DNA of 64,000 nt, taken from NCBI GenBank assembly GCA_026002995.1, contig BPGK01000001.1:1612001-1676000 (forward strand). The letters run 5' to 3'. The position numbers were made by a program, and so were the translations under genes. The stretch's first letter is position 1. Each line of letters starts with the position of its first letter. Under the pieces are notes generated by a model, which did not search any database, was not told the DNA's origin, and saw only the letters and a list, made by a program, of their open reading frames with translations. Positions 43,221 through 51,867 of this stretch are shown piece by piece. The stretch comes from Gaiellaceae bacterium. Lineage in GTDB: Bacteria; Actinomycetota; Thermoleophilia; Gaiellales; Gaiellaceae.

Positions 43221-44618
43221 ATGCGCTCACGACCCCGCTCGATGCCCGCCCGTCCACCTCTCCCCCCGCTGCTCGCCGTCGTCCTCGGAGTGCTCTCCGG
43301 AGCGCTCCTCGTCGCGCTCGTGGGCGCGCCCATCTCCCGCTCGGACGGGCCCGACAACGCACGAGCGGCATCGAGCGTCGAGGTCACGCACGTGCCGCCG
43401 CTCCTGACGGCCCCCGGGGAGACCGTCGAGCTCGCCTACGACGCGTACTGCCTCCCCGCTGAGACAGACGACGACCTGCCCTGCCACGCCACGGGCTCCG
43501 TCCACGCTCGGACGGGCGGCCAGGGTGCGTTCATCGAGATACCGCTCCGCCGCGATCGCTTCGCGCCGGAGAGCCGGCTCGTCGCGATCCTGCCCGAGCG
43601 CATCGCGCGCTCCCCGCTCGGCTTCGAGTACTACGCCGTGATCGCGGATCCGGCCACCGGCGCCACGACGACGCTGCCCAGCGGAGGGCCGTCGAGCCCG
43701 CAGCGCAGCATCCCGCTCGGGAAGCCGATCGAGGTCGAGCTCGGACACCACTCGTTCGGTGCAACGCGGCGGGCGGACGCTCGCGTCGCCTGGGCCCACT
43801 GGGGTGACGGGCCCTTCGACGCGGGTCTCGAGCAGGGACGCAACCTGCCCCCCATCGGAGGAGCGTCGTTCGACGTCGCCTCGGAGGGCACGGTCGTCGT
43901 CCTCGACGAGGCCAACCGTCGGGCGCTGCGCTTCGAGCCCGGGCAGTCCAGGCCCAGCGCGATCCCGCTCGATATCAGCGGCACCATCGCCGATCTCGCG
44001 CTCGCGCCCGAGCGCTTGTACGTCCTCGAGACGGTTGGCGGCCGCGGGCACGAGGGGGCGCTCCGCGCCTTCACGGCGAGCGGGCGGCCTCTGAGCCTCG
44101 CACGACTGCCGGAGCGCGCCTACCGCGTTCGCATCGGGCCAGACCGTGCTCCTGTGCTCCTCTCGCAAGGCTCGAGCCAGTGGGTGCGCGCAGAGCTCCC
44201 TCGCACCGGATCCGTGGCTCGACTCCGAGGTGGGAGGGCGGGTCGCCCACTTCCCGACGGGCGCGAGGTCGTCGTCTTGCGCACGGGCGACGAGATCCGG
44301 GTCGCGCTGCTCTCCCCCGGCGGCACCGCGCGCACGTGGCGGATCCGGAGCGCGACCTCCGTGGCGGAGGTGCAGCTCGCGGAACCGCTGGGAAGCCGGC
44401 TCGTGCTCGTCGCCCGCCTGTACACCGACACCCGAGACGAGTTCCTCGTCCTCGTCCTCGGACCGACCGGAGTCGTCGAGCGCTTCACGGTTCCCGCTCG
44501 GGAGTGGGCGGAGACGGCTCCCCTCTCCCGGTTCAGACTCGCGGGCTCGTCGCTCTACCAGCTCGGCTCGATGCCGGAGGGGCTGTTCGTCGATCGCTAC
44601 GACCTGGAGGTGAAGTGA
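43221..44618 (+). CDS. Secreted/membrane-anchored beta-propeller-like protein
   Basis: 465 aa. Basic N terminus, one hydrophobic helix (about 15-36, PLLAVVLGVLSGALLVALVGA) acting as signal or anchor, then an extracellular part rich in beta-strand repeats (VVVLDEANRRALRFEPGQ; LYVLETVGGRGHEGALRAF) that suggests an NHL- or propeller-like fold. No enzyme motif. Strong Shine-Dalgarno (AAGGAGA). First of three coupled secreted proteins. Confidence 0.7.
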   Translation: MRSRPRSMPARPPLPPLLAVVLGVLSGALLVALVGAPISRSDGPDNARAASSVEVTHVPPLLTAPGETVELAYDAYCLPAETDDDLPCHATGSVHARTGGQGAFIEIPLRRDRFAPESRLVAILPERIARSPLGFEYYAVIADPATGATTTLPSGGPSSPQRSIPLGKPIEVELGHHSFGATRRADARVAWAHWGDGPFDAGLEQGRNLPPIGGASFDVASEGTVVVLDEANRRALRFEPGQSRPSAIPLDISGTIADLALAPERLYVLETVGGRGHEGALRAFTASGRPLSLARLPERAYRVRIGPDRAPVLLSQGSSQWVRAELPRTGSVARLRGGRAGRPLPDGREVVVLRTGDEIRVALLSPGGTARTWRIRSATSVAEVQLAEPLGSRLVLVARLYTDTRDEFLVLVLGPTGVVERFTVPAREWAETAPLSRFRLAGSSLYQLGSMPEGLFVDRYDLEVK

Positions 44619-45241
44619 TGCGATTCACGACCACGTTCGTCGCCACGCTCGCCGCAGTCTCCTGTCTCGGCTTCGTCGGCGCCGCGAGCGGGTATCACAC
44701 GCGCTTCGTCGCCGACAACTGCAACTACGCCGCGCCGACGCCCTCCTCGCACATCACGCGCGCTGGCTCGACGACGGTGGCGTTGCGAGCGCGTTGGGAG
44801 GGCTACCAGTGGGCAGGTGGGTGCTGGAACGACAACGACGTCGACGACTCTCCGGGCGATCCGCCGGGAACCGCGGGCACGGGCGGCGAGGGCGGAGACT
44901 GCTCCGGCTTCACCTTCAAGGTGTGGCGCGAGCCCGAAGACACCTCGAGCGCGGCGTTCCACCAGTGGGGCAGGCTGCGCTTCGTCCACGGCCCCTACAC
45001 AGCGCTCAGCTTCAAGAATGGCGTCGGTGCTCCGAACGCGACGAAGGCGAAGTCCGCCTTGATCACCATGGACGCGCTCGCGAGCGACGGCCACATCGGC
45101 CTCGTGTACGTCACGAACGCAGACGGGTCGGATCAGATCATCGAGGCGAAGGGCGAGGCGTACGGGACGAACGTCTGGACGCGGACGTACCGCGGGAGCT
45201 CGAGCTACAGCGGCGTCCAACGGCTCGGCTGGAGCTCGTGA
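44618..45241 (+). CDS. Secreted NlpC/P60-like hydrolase
   Basis: 207 aa with a signal peptide (residues 1-25, cleavage near ASG-YH). The catalytic pattern fits NlpC/P60: Cys in GGDCSGFTFKVW near residue 93, His in ASDGHIGLVYVT near 152, and a third polar region QIIEAKGEAYG. In this family the enzymes cleave peptidoglycan stem peptides. The insert between the signal peptide and the active-site Cys is Gly/Asp rich. The ATG overlaps the stop of the upstream gene, so the two are coupled. Confidence 0.7.
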   Translation: MRFTTTFVATLAAVSCLGFVGAASGYHTRFVADNCNYAAPTPSSHITRAGSTTVALRARWEGYQWAGGCWNDNDVDDSPGDPPGTAGTGGEGGDCSGFTFKVWREPEDTSSAAFHQWGRLRFVHGPYTALSFKNGVGAPNATKAKSALITMDALASDGHIGLVYVTNADGSDQIIEAKGEAYGTNVWTRTYRGSSSYSGVQRLGWSS

Positions 45242-45247
45242 GCCACG

Positions 45248-45925
45248 GTGCCGAGACGAACGCTCATCGGCGCCCGACCGATGTTCGTGGCTGTGCTCCT
45301 CCTGGCCGCGAGCGGTTGTGCGAGCGAGCCGGTCGTTGCGCCCGACACTCTCGTCGACGGCACGCCGGCGGCTGCCGCGACAGTCGCGCTCGAAGGCGTC
45401 GAGTCTCCTACGATCCTGACGAGGGTCGTCGTCGAGGATCGCATCGGCCCTCGGCAACGCTCGTGTCTCGACGAGTGGGCGCACGAGGAGCCGGTTCGAC
45501 GCTCAGTCGTGCGCATGAGCGTCTACGGAGAGAGCGTCACGCTCCTCGGTCGCTCCGGTCGGACGCTCTTCGCCTGCGACAACGCGCCGGAGCGGCGGAT
45601 GGACGACCGTCGCTGGTGCGGAGCCGCCTACGGGGTCCTCCGCCATGGGCGGCTCGTCGATCCGAGGCTCGACCTCCTCTGCTCGACGGCAGATCGGCCT
45701 CTCGCGTTTGCGTGGATCACGCCTGCTCCGCGAGCGCGGCTCGTCGTCGTCCGACAGGACGGCTGGGCGGAGCTGTACCCGGCCGTCGGCGGCGCGCCCA
45801 TCCGCGTGGCATCGACGAAGGCGGTCGATCCGGTTGCGGGCAGCGCGTCCTTCGAGGTCTCCGAGCACGCTGCGGGCGGCGCGCTCGTCCGCCGCTACGT
45901 TCTCGAGGCTCGCGTCGCCGGCTAG
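45248..45925 (+). CDS. Putative lipoprotein
   Basis: 225 aa. A lipobox (LLLAASGC, acylated Cys at about 24) follows a short basic N terminus. The mature part is beta-rich with four further cysteines that could form two disulfides (QRSCLDEWAHEE, LFACDN, RRWCGAAYG, DLLCSTADR). No family recognised. GTG start 6 bp after the NlpC/P60 stop, so it is the third gene of the secreted operon. It converges with the kinase gene at 45940. Confidence 0.7.
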   Translation: MPRRTLIGARPMFVAVLLLAASGCASEPVVAPDTLVDGTPAAAATVALEGVESPTILTRVVVEDRIGPRQRSCLDEWAHEEPVRRSVVRMSVYGESVTLLGRSGRTLFACDNAPERRMDDRRWCGAAYGVLRHGRLVDPRLDLLCSTADRPLAFAWITPAPRARLVVVRQDGWAELYPAVGGAPIRVASTKAVDPVAGSASFEVSEHAAGGALVRRYVLEARVAG

Positions 45926-45939
45926 GTACGACGAGCTAG

Positions 45940-46581
45940 TTACGACGGGCGCGGCAGCGTCACGACGAACGTCGAGCCGCCGCCGAGGGCCGACGACTCG
46001 ACGCGCACCGTGCCGCCGTGGGCCTCGACGATGGCACGGGCGATCGGGAGCCCGAGCCCAGAGCCCGGACGGTCGGAGCCGAGCCGGACGCCGGGCTCGA
46101 AGATCCGCTCGCGCTCGCGCTCTGGAATCCCGGGCCCGCTGTCGGAGACGGCGATCCACACCGACTGCCGATCTCCACCCACGGCGACGGCGACCTCGCC
46201 GTCGGCGGGCGTCACGGCGAGCGCGTTGCGAACGAGGTTGTCGAGCGCCTGACGCAGACGAATCGGGTCTGCGCGGACGACGACCGGAGCCTCGGGAGTC
46301 GAGACCGTCACCGCCGCCTGCCCCACGAGCTCCGCCGCAGCGCACACATCGCGGGCGAGACGACCGACGTCCACGAGCTCGGAAGCGGCGGGCGCGACTG
46401 CGCCGTCGCGCACCAGTCGATCGATCGCCGCGCACGCGTCGAGCGCGAGCGCGACGAGGCGCGCGCGAGCCGCGGAGTCGAGAGTACGGTCGCGAAGCGC
46501 TCCGGCGAGAGCGGCGAGCGCGGCGACGGGACTCCGAACCTCGTGGACGAGCCCCGGAAGCCGTTCGTGGTCGCCGCTCAC
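45940..46581 (-). CDS. Soluble histidine kinase, coupled to queG
   Basis: 213 aa, no TM helix and no sensor domain. HisKA-like H box in LPGLVHEVRSPVAALAALAG (His near residue 13), followed by HATPase_c with DNLVRNALAV (N box), SDSGPGIPERE (G1) and GSGLGLPIARAIVEAHGG (G2). The GTG overlaps the queG stop (GTGA). No response regulator is adjacent. It may phosphorylate a distant regulator. Confidence 0.85.
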   Translation of the reverse strand: MSGDHERLPGLVHEVRSPVAALAALAGALRDRTLDSAARARLVALALDACAAIDRLVRDGAVAPAASELVDVGRLARDVCAAAELVGQAAVTVSTPEAPVVVRADPIRLRQALDNLVRNALAVTPADGEVAVAVGGDRQSVWIAVSDSGPGIPERERERIFEPGVRLGSDRPGSGLGLPIARAIVEAHGGTVRVESSALGGGSTFVVTLPRPS

Positions 46582-47582
46582 CCCGCGCGCTCCGCCGAGC
46601 GCTCGAGCGCCCAGGCCGCGTGCTCGGCAAGGAGCTCGTCGTCGGACTCCGCGTAGCGTCGAAGGAGGGGCTGGAGGCTCGGATCCCCGTCGTTGCCGGC
46701 GGCGACGAGCGCGTTTCGACGGAGCCAGCGCGGATCCTTGCGCGGCACGTAGAGCCGATCGAGCTCGGCGACGAGCTCCCTGCCGTCTCGCTCGAGCCAC
46801 TCGCGCAGAGAGACGACCGGCGTCGCGTCCGCGGGCGGCTCGACACCTCTCCGGCGTCGTTCGACCCCCCGGTTCCAGGGGCAGACGTCCTGGCAGATGT
46901 CGCACCCGTACACCATGTTCTCGAGCTCTGGACGAAGCTCCACGGGGATCGGCTCGGGCGCTTGCGTCCAGTACGAGAGGCAGCGACTGGCGTCGAGAGT
47001 CCCGGGCTCGACGAGCGCCCCGGTCGGGCACGCATCGATGCAGAGCGAGCAGGAGCCGCAGTCGAGCTCGAGCGGCGGGGTCGGCTCGACCTCCGCGGTC
47101 GTCACGAGCGTCCCGAGCACGACCCAGCTCCCGTGGCGGCGCGTGATGGCCATCGTGTTCTTACCGTAGAAGGCGACGCCTGCCCGCACAGCCGCCTCCC
47201 GATCGACGTGGTCGTTGTCGTCGACGAGGACGCGGTAGAAGCCGCCGAGCAGGCGTCCGAGCTCGTCGAGACTCGCTCGGAGCTGCGCGTACTCGTCTCG
47301 CCAGGTGTAGCGCGCGAGCCGCCCCTCTCCCGCACTCGGCGAGGGGCCGGGCGTGTAGTAGCAGCGCGCCGCGCTGATCACGGTGCGAGCGCCGTCGAGG
47401 AGCCGCTCCGGGTGACAGGAGACGTCGGGCCGCGCCATCGTGAAGCGCATCCCCGCGAAGAGGCCGCGCGCGCGACGCTCGACGATGTGCCGCTCGGTGC
47501 TCTCGTACGGCTCCACGCGCGCCGCCCCGACGACGTCGAGCCCGACCCGCTCCGCTAGTCGGGACAGCTCCAGGCCCGTCAT
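46578..47582 (-). CDS. queG: Epoxyqueuosine reductase QueG
   Basis: 334 aa. Cobalamin- and [4Fe-4S]-dependent final step of queuosine synthesis. Seen: GLDVVGAARVEP at the start, AVRAGVAFYGKNTMAI, and two ferredoxin-like clusters CGSCSLCIDACP and CDICQDVCPWN. A HEAT-like C-terminal region follows (RYAESDDELLAEHAAWAL). It lies far from queA and tgt. The ATG is 15 bp from the GTG of the divergent oxidoreductase. Confidence 0.95.
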   Translation of the reverse strand: MTGLELSRLAERVGLDVVGAARVEPYESTERHIVERRARGLFAGMRFTMARPDVSCHPERLLDGARTVISAARCYYTPGPSPSAGEGRLARYTWRDEYAQLRASLDELGRLLGGFYRVLVDDNDHVDREAAVRAGVAFYGKNTMAITRRHGSWVVLGTLVTTAEVEPTPPLELDCGSCSLCIDACPTGALVEPGTLDASRCLSYWTQAPEPIPVELRPELENMVYGCDICQDVCPWNRGVERRRRGVEPPADATPVVSLREWLERDGRELVAELDRLYVPRKDPRWLRRNALVAAGNDGDPSLQPLLRRYAESDDELLAEHAAWALERSAERAG

Positions 47583-47597
47583 GAGAGGATTCTGCCC

Positions 47598-48587
47598 GTG
47601 AAGGCGATCCGCATCCACGAGGACGGTGGGCCGGAGGTGCTCCGCTACGAAGACGTCGACGATCCCGTGCCCGGGCCGGGCGAGGTGCTCGTCGAGCTTC
47701 GGGCGGCGAGCCTGAACCACCTCGACGTCTGGGTGCGGAGGGGCCTCCCCTCGGTGCCGAAGCCGCGCATCCTGGGCGCGGACGGCGCCGGGGTCGTCGC
47801 GGCGCTCGGGGACGGAGTCGAGGGCTTCGCAGTCGGCGACCGGGTCGTGATCAACCCCGGGATCCCGCACGGCGACCGGATCAGCGTGATCGGAGAGCAC
47901 ACGGACGGGACGCACTGCGAGCTCAAGGCGATCCCCGCGACGCAGCTCTACGCGCTCCACGAGTCGCTCGACTTCGTCCACGGCGCGGCGTTCCCGCTCG
48001 TCTTCGAGACCGCCTACCGCATGCTGGTGACGAAGGCGAAGCTCCAAGAGGGCGAGTGGGTGCTCATCTGGGGGATCGGTGGCGGCGTCGCGCTCGCCGC
48101 ATTCGAGATCTGCCGTGCCCTCGGCGCGCACACGGTCGTGACCTCGTCGAGCGCCGAGAAGCTCGCGAGGGCTCGAGCGCTCGGAGCCGACGTCGCCGTG
48201 AACCACGCGAGCGGCGACGTCGTGCAAGCGGTGAAGGACGCGACCGGCGGTCGCGGCGTGGACGTCGTCGTGGAGACCGTCGGTGAGGCGACCTGGGAGC
48301 GCTCGCTCGCGGCGGCGGCGACGGAGGGCCGGATCGTCGTCTGCGGCGCGACCTCGGGCCACAGCCCGCCTGCACGCCTCTACCGACTCTGGTGGAAGCA
48401 GCTCGTCGTGATGGGCTCGACGATGGGGCTACCGTCGGACTTCGAGGGCGCCTACGAACTGATCGCCTCCGGCCGGGCGCGGGTGCACGTCGACAGCGTC
48501 TTCCCACTCGCCGAGGCGCGGAAGGCCCACGAGCGCCTCGAGTCGGGCGCCCAGTTCGGGAAGATCGTGCTCTCGATCCCCGACTGA
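47598..48587 (+). CDS. MDR-superfamily zinc-type alcohol dehydrogenase/quinone reductase
   Basis: 329 aa. GroES-like N-terminal domain (VPGPGEVLVELRAASLNHLD, LGADGAGVVAALG) and a Rossmann domain (VLIWGIGGGVALAAFEICRA) with VDVVVETVGEATW. The catalytic-zinc ligands are partly missing: the usual Cys near residue 40 is Asn-His-Leu-Asp here and no structural-zinc cysteine cluster is seen, which points to a zinc-free quinone-reductase-like member. Substrate unknown. Confidence 0.88.
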   Translation: MKAIRIHEDGGPEVLRYEDVDDPVPGPGEVLVELRAASLNHLDVWVRRGLPSVPKPRILGADGAGVVAALGDGVEGFAVGDRVVINPGIPHGDRISVIGEHTDGTHCELKAIPATQLYALHESLDFVHGAAFPLVFETAYRMLVTKAKLQEGEWVLIWGIGGGVALAAFEICRALGAHTVVTSSSAEKLARARALGADVAVNHASGDVVQAVKDATGGRGVDVVVETVGEATWERSLAAAATEGRIVVCGATSGHSPPARLYRLWWKQLVVMGSTMGLPSDFEGAYELIASGRARVHVDSVFPLAEARKAHERLESGAQFGKIVLSIPD

Positions 48588-48598
48588 GGAGCGGAGGT

Positions 48599-49336
48599 CT
48601 ACGACGTCGTCGCGAGCGGCGTGAAGCTGAAGCTTTCGAGCACGATCTCCACCTCTCTCCCGTCCGACGGAGCGAGACCCCGGAAGAGCCAGAGGTTCAT
48701 GCGCGCGTTCTCGTCACCGGGTTCTGGCACGTCCGGACCCGTGTAGGTCCATTCAGGAACGTCCGCGTTCGTGCTCGTGAACGTGACGGAACCCGGTCGC
48801 CAAGTGAAGGACTGAGTCGAGCGCTCCGCGCCGCCGAACGTCACCCGCTGCAGGTTTCCGGGCCGGTCGTAGGGCTGCACGACGTACTGGCCGTTCGTGG
48901 GATCGCTCGCGACTCCCCAGCGCGCCGCTTCCCAGTCGATCTCGCGGTGCGCGAACGCAGGATCGTCGCTCCACGTGAAGAGCCCGAGGACGACGTTGCG
49001 GTCGAGGCCGTCGACGGGGGACGCGAGCGTCCAACTGTAGGTGCCGTAGCCGAGGCTCCGCGTGTTGATCACCTCCGCGCACGTCCACCCCTTCCTCGTC
49101 CGCGAGATGCGCAGGTGGAGACGTCCCTCCTCGTCGACCCGGACGTTCGCGGCGGAGAAGATGTTCGGGCCGGGACCGAGCTTGCGCGTGTACTCCTTCA
49201 CGACCCACTCGTACCCCGAGAAGGAGACCCGTGGTGGCTGCCCGGGGCTCGGCCTGGCTCCCTCCGCGCTCACGGGCGCGACGAGGAGCACGAGCGATCC
49301 CAACGAGAGCATGCAGCGCAGCCTCCTCCTCCCCAT
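48599..49336 (-). CDS. Secreted GH16-like protein
   Basis: 245 aa. Signal peptide (RRRLRCMLSLGSLVLLVAP, cleavage near SAEGA). The core matches the GH16 jelly roll: FSAANVRVDEEGRLHLRI, GYGTYSWTLASP, and the catalytic-type motif AHREIDWEAARWG (ExDxE) near residue 130. Family members act on beta-glucans, agar or related glycans; a non-catalytic role is possible. The ATG at 49336 is chosen from the promoter geometry; an ATG 8 codons later is also possible. Confidence 0.8.
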   Translation of the reverse strand: MGRRRLRCMLSLGSLVLLVAPVSAEGARPSPGQPPRVSFSGYEWVVKEYTRKLGPGPNIFSAANVRVDEEGRLHLRISRTRKGWTCAEVINTRSLGYGTYSWTLASPVDGLDRNVVLGLFTWSDDPAFAHREIDWEAARWGVASDPTNGQYVVQPYDRPGNLQRVTFGGAERSTQSFTWRPGSVTFTSTNADVPEWTYTGPDVPEPGDENARMNLWLFRGLAPSDGREVEIVLESFSFTPLATTS

Positions 49337-49345
49337 TGGGGGAAG

Positions 49346-49374
49346 AGGATCCTCCACGCCGCGTCCGGCGTCAA
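49346..49374 (-). promoter_or_regulatory. Promoter of the GH16-like gene
   Basis: -35 TTGACG (49369-49374), exact 17-bp spacer, -10 GATCCT (49346-49351), then 9 nt to the ATG at 49336. Leaderless. Confidence 0.55.
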
Positions 49375-49378
49375 GCGC

Positions 49379-49678
49379 CTAGCCGAAGCCGAGGATGAAC
49401 TTCGCGTCGTCCGACATCCGGTCCGGCGTCCACGGCGGGTCGAAGGTCAGCTCCGCCTCGACCGACTCGACCCCCGGGACCGACCGCGCGGCGTCGATGA
49501 TCCCCTCCTGGATGATGGGGCCCGCGGGGCAGCCCATGGAGGTGAGGCTGTACGTGACCTTCACGCTCGAGCCGTCGACCTCGACGTCGTACATGAGGCC
49601 GAGCTCGACGATGTCCATCCCGAGCTCCGGGTCCTCGACTGCGTGGAGCGCTTCGATCACGTCCTCTCGCGTCACCAT
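49379..49678 (-). CDS. SufT/MIP18-like Fe-S cluster assembly protein (DUF59)
   Basis: 99 aa. DUF59 signatures: ALHAVEDPELGMDIVELGLMY and LTSMGCPAGPIIQEGI with the conserved Cys near residue 50, then AELTFDPPWTPDRM. Relatives help mature iron-sulfur proteins. It is monocistronic here, not in a suf operon. TAGACT lies 10 nt before the ATG. Confidence 0.92.
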   Translation of the reverse strand: MVTREDVIEALHAVEDPELGMDIVELGLMYDVEVDGSSVKVTYSLTSMGCPAGPIIQEGIIDAARSVPGVESVEAELTFDPPWTPDRMSDDAKFILGFG

Positions 49679-49688
49679 GGCAAGCGAC

Positions 49689-49694
49689 AGTCTA
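49689..49694 (-). promoter_or_regulatory. -10 of the DUF59 gene
   Basis: TAGACT lies 10 nt before the ATG at 49678. Confidence 0.4.
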
Positions 49695-49702
49695 GACCCG
49701 GG

Positions 49703-50614
49703 TCAGGCGGTAGCGACGAGCTGGTCGGCCCGTCGCAGCACGAGGTCGAGCACCTCGCCGATCGCCCGTTCGAGCGAGTTGTTGACGATGACGGGGACGT
49801 CGTGCCGATGCGCGCGCTCCACGAGGTAGTCCTGGATCTGCCGGATCTGGGGAAGAGCGTCGAGGTACTTCTCGAGCGGGCGAAGCCCGTCGGTCGCGTA
49901 GTCGCGGACCCAGAAGTGGCTCCGGTGCAGGCTCTCGTCCTCGATCGCGACGAGGCACTGGACGACGAAGGCGCCCGGCACGTCGACCGCGACCATGCCA
50001 GGCACGAGGTGGACGCCCTCGAGGACGAGCGACCAGTGCTCGGTCGCCGCGCGCTCGAGCGCAGCGTGGACGCCCGTGAGGACGTTCCGGGTCTGGTCGA
50101 GGAAGCCGAGGATCGCTGCGTCGCCCGACTCCTCCTCCTCCGCCCGCGTGAGCGCGAGACGGGCCTCGAAGCTCGAGTAGTGGACGGAGGGCATGAACTC
50201 CTCGGAGAAGAAGGCGCGCATCGTCTGCCGGATGAAGTCGGTCGACGTCACGCGCGTGATCCCCAGGCGGTACGCGGCCTCGGTCGCGATGGTCGACTTC
50301 CCGGTGCCGGTCGCGCCGCCAATAAGCAGGAGCAACGGCTCGTCGAGCTTCTGGAGGGCATCGAGCCGACGCAGGCGTCGGACGGTCGTCGCCGCTTCCT
50401 CCTCTCCGACGATCTCGGCCGCGAGCTCGCCCAGACGTTCGAGGTCGAGCGAGGTGGCACCGCGCTCGACGAGATCGCGGTCCGCGCGGCGGGCCACGAG
50501 GTACGCGCGCTCCGGGTCGAGCCCGGCCACGACGAGCGCCCGCGCCATGAGCCCCTTCGAGAAGGGCACGGCGTCCCCGAGGGGGAGCGGGATCGCGTGC
50601 CGGCGCTCGCTCAC
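49703..50614 (-). CDS. 2-phosphoglycerate kinase
   Basis: 303 aa. An ATP-cone-like N-terminal region (PLGDAVPFSKGLMARALVVAG, about 11-31) precedes a P-loop kinase domain: LLIGGATGTGKSTIATEAAY near residue 100 and SVHYSSFEARLAL. It matches the plan of 2-phosphoglycerate kinase from methanogens, which makes 2,3-bisphosphoglycerate for cyclic 2,3-diphosphoglycerate. The GTG overlaps the stop of the synthetase gene, so substrate and product enzymes are co-translated. Confidence 0.82.
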   Translation of the reverse strand: MSERRHAIPLPLGDAVPFSKGLMARALVVAGLDPERAYLVARRADRDLVERGATSLDLERLGELAAEIVGEEEAATTVRRLRRLDALQKLDEPLLLLIGGATGTGKSTIATEAAYRLGITRVTSTDFIRQTMRAFFSEEFMPSVHYSSFEARLALTRAEEEESGDAAILGFLDQTRNVLTGVHAALERAATEHWSLVLEGVHLVPGMVAVDVPGAFVVQCLVAIEDESLHRSHFWVRDYATDGLRPLEKYLDALPQIRQIQDYLVERAHRHDVPVIVNNSLERAIGEVLDLVLRRADQLVATA

Positions 50615-51867
50615 GGGAGAATTCGTGCCATGTCCAGGAGCATCCCGTCAAGGTCCGGCTCTCCGGGCAGCGCGACGACGTCGTTCGCGGCGAGGACGAC
50701 CTCGACGCCCCGAGCCTGGCCGGTCTCGGCGACGACGTCGACGGCCGCCGCCTTGAGCTCGACGAGGAACGCCTCAGCGTCGATCGCCTCGAGCTCGCGA
50801 CGCAAGGTCTCGCGGTCGGCGAGGCTGCCCGAGACGTGCGCGACGCTCAAGCCGTGCCGCTCCTCGAGGTGCGCCGCCAGCACGGCGTGGGCGCTCGGCG
50901 GAGCGGTGCAGAAGTACGCCACCCGGCGTCCACGGAGATCGCGCAACGGGCGCGGCCGGAGGACGGTCGCGACCACCTCGACGCCGGGTCGGACGACGGC
51001 GCGAGCGGCCTCGCGCACCGCCTCCCACGGGGCCTCGGCCTCGGCCATCGTCACGACGACGAGGTCTGCGATGAGGAGCCGGTACGTGTTCAAGTAGCCG
51101 GCCGCAACCGCCGGGCTCTGTGTCCCACCGACGACGAGCAGCCGCTTCCGGACGTCCACGGGCGGGATTGCTGCTCCGCTCCCGTCGAATACGACGAGCT
51201 CGGGCTCGAGCGCAACCGCCGCACGGGCCCCCGCCTCGACGTTCGACACGAACACGTCGCCGGCGAGACCGCCGCCGCAGCGTCGGCAGCCGATGGTGGC
51301 GACGCCCGTCAGCGCGGCGGTCTCGAGGTGATCGGACGCGGCGTGACGCCCAGCGCGCGAGAGCTCGACGAGCGCCTCGACGGTGGGAGGGACGAGGATC
51401 GTCTCCGGCTCGCGTGGGCCCCCGCGACCCATCGCGACCACGACGAGCCGACGCTCCGCCGAGGCGAGCCGGGCGAGGTGTCCGGTGACCGCCGTCTTGC
51501 CCACCCGCTTCCCGGTTCCGATGACCGCGATCGAGGGAAGCTCGAAGGGCGCGAAGGTAGGCGGATCGAGCCGGAAGTCGGCGCCGACGTACGGCAGGCC
51601 GTGCGCGAGCACGCGACTCGCGAGCGCGAGCCGATCTACCGGCCCCAGGACGGGCTCGTCGGAGAGGTCGACGACGACCTCGGGCGCGAACCGGGCGAGC
51701 GCATCCTCGAGCTCCGCGTGCACCGGGACGCCGTAGTGCGCGCCGCCCCGGAGCTTCTCGATGCCGCCGACGAGGACCGCGGCGACCACATCGTACGGGA
51801 GCTCGGCGATTGCGTCTGCGACGACGGGCGGGTAGTGCTCCCCGTCGACGATGGCGACGGCCCTCAC
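50611..51867 (-). CDS. cpgS: Cyclic 2,3-diphosphoglycerate synthetase
   Basis: 418 aa. N-terminal VAIVDGEHYPPVVADAIAEL, then a P-loop-type GTGKRVGKTAVTGHLARLA near residue 125, a zinc-like pair GCRRCGG, DVFVSNVEAGARAAV, and VVGGTQSPAVAAGYLNTYRL. The family uses ATP to close 2,3-bisphosphoglycerate into the cyclic diphosphate, a thermoprotectant of methanogens. Family call from recalled similarity plus the adjacent kinase. The GTG overlaps the metallophosphoesterase stop. Confidence 0.78.
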   Translation of the reverse strand: MRAVAIVDGEHYPPVVADAIAELPYDVVAAVLVGGIEKLRGGAHYGVPVHAELEDALARFAPEVVVDLSDEPVLGPVDRLALASRVLAHGLPYVGADFRLDPPTFAPFELPSIAVIGTGKRVGKTAVTGHLARLASAERRLVVVAMGRGGPREPETILVPPTVEALVELSRAGRHAASDHLETAALTGVATIGCRRCGGGLAGDVFVSNVEAGARAAVALEPELVVFDGSGAAIPPVDVRKRLLVVGGTQSPAVAAGYLNTYRLLIADLVVVTMAEAEAPWEAVREAARAVVRPGVEVVATVLRPRPLRDLRGRRVAYFCTAPPSAHAVLAAHLEERHGLSVAHVSGSLADRETLRRELEAIDAEAFLVELKAAAVDVVAETGQARGVEVVLAANDVVALPGEPDLDGMLLDMARILP

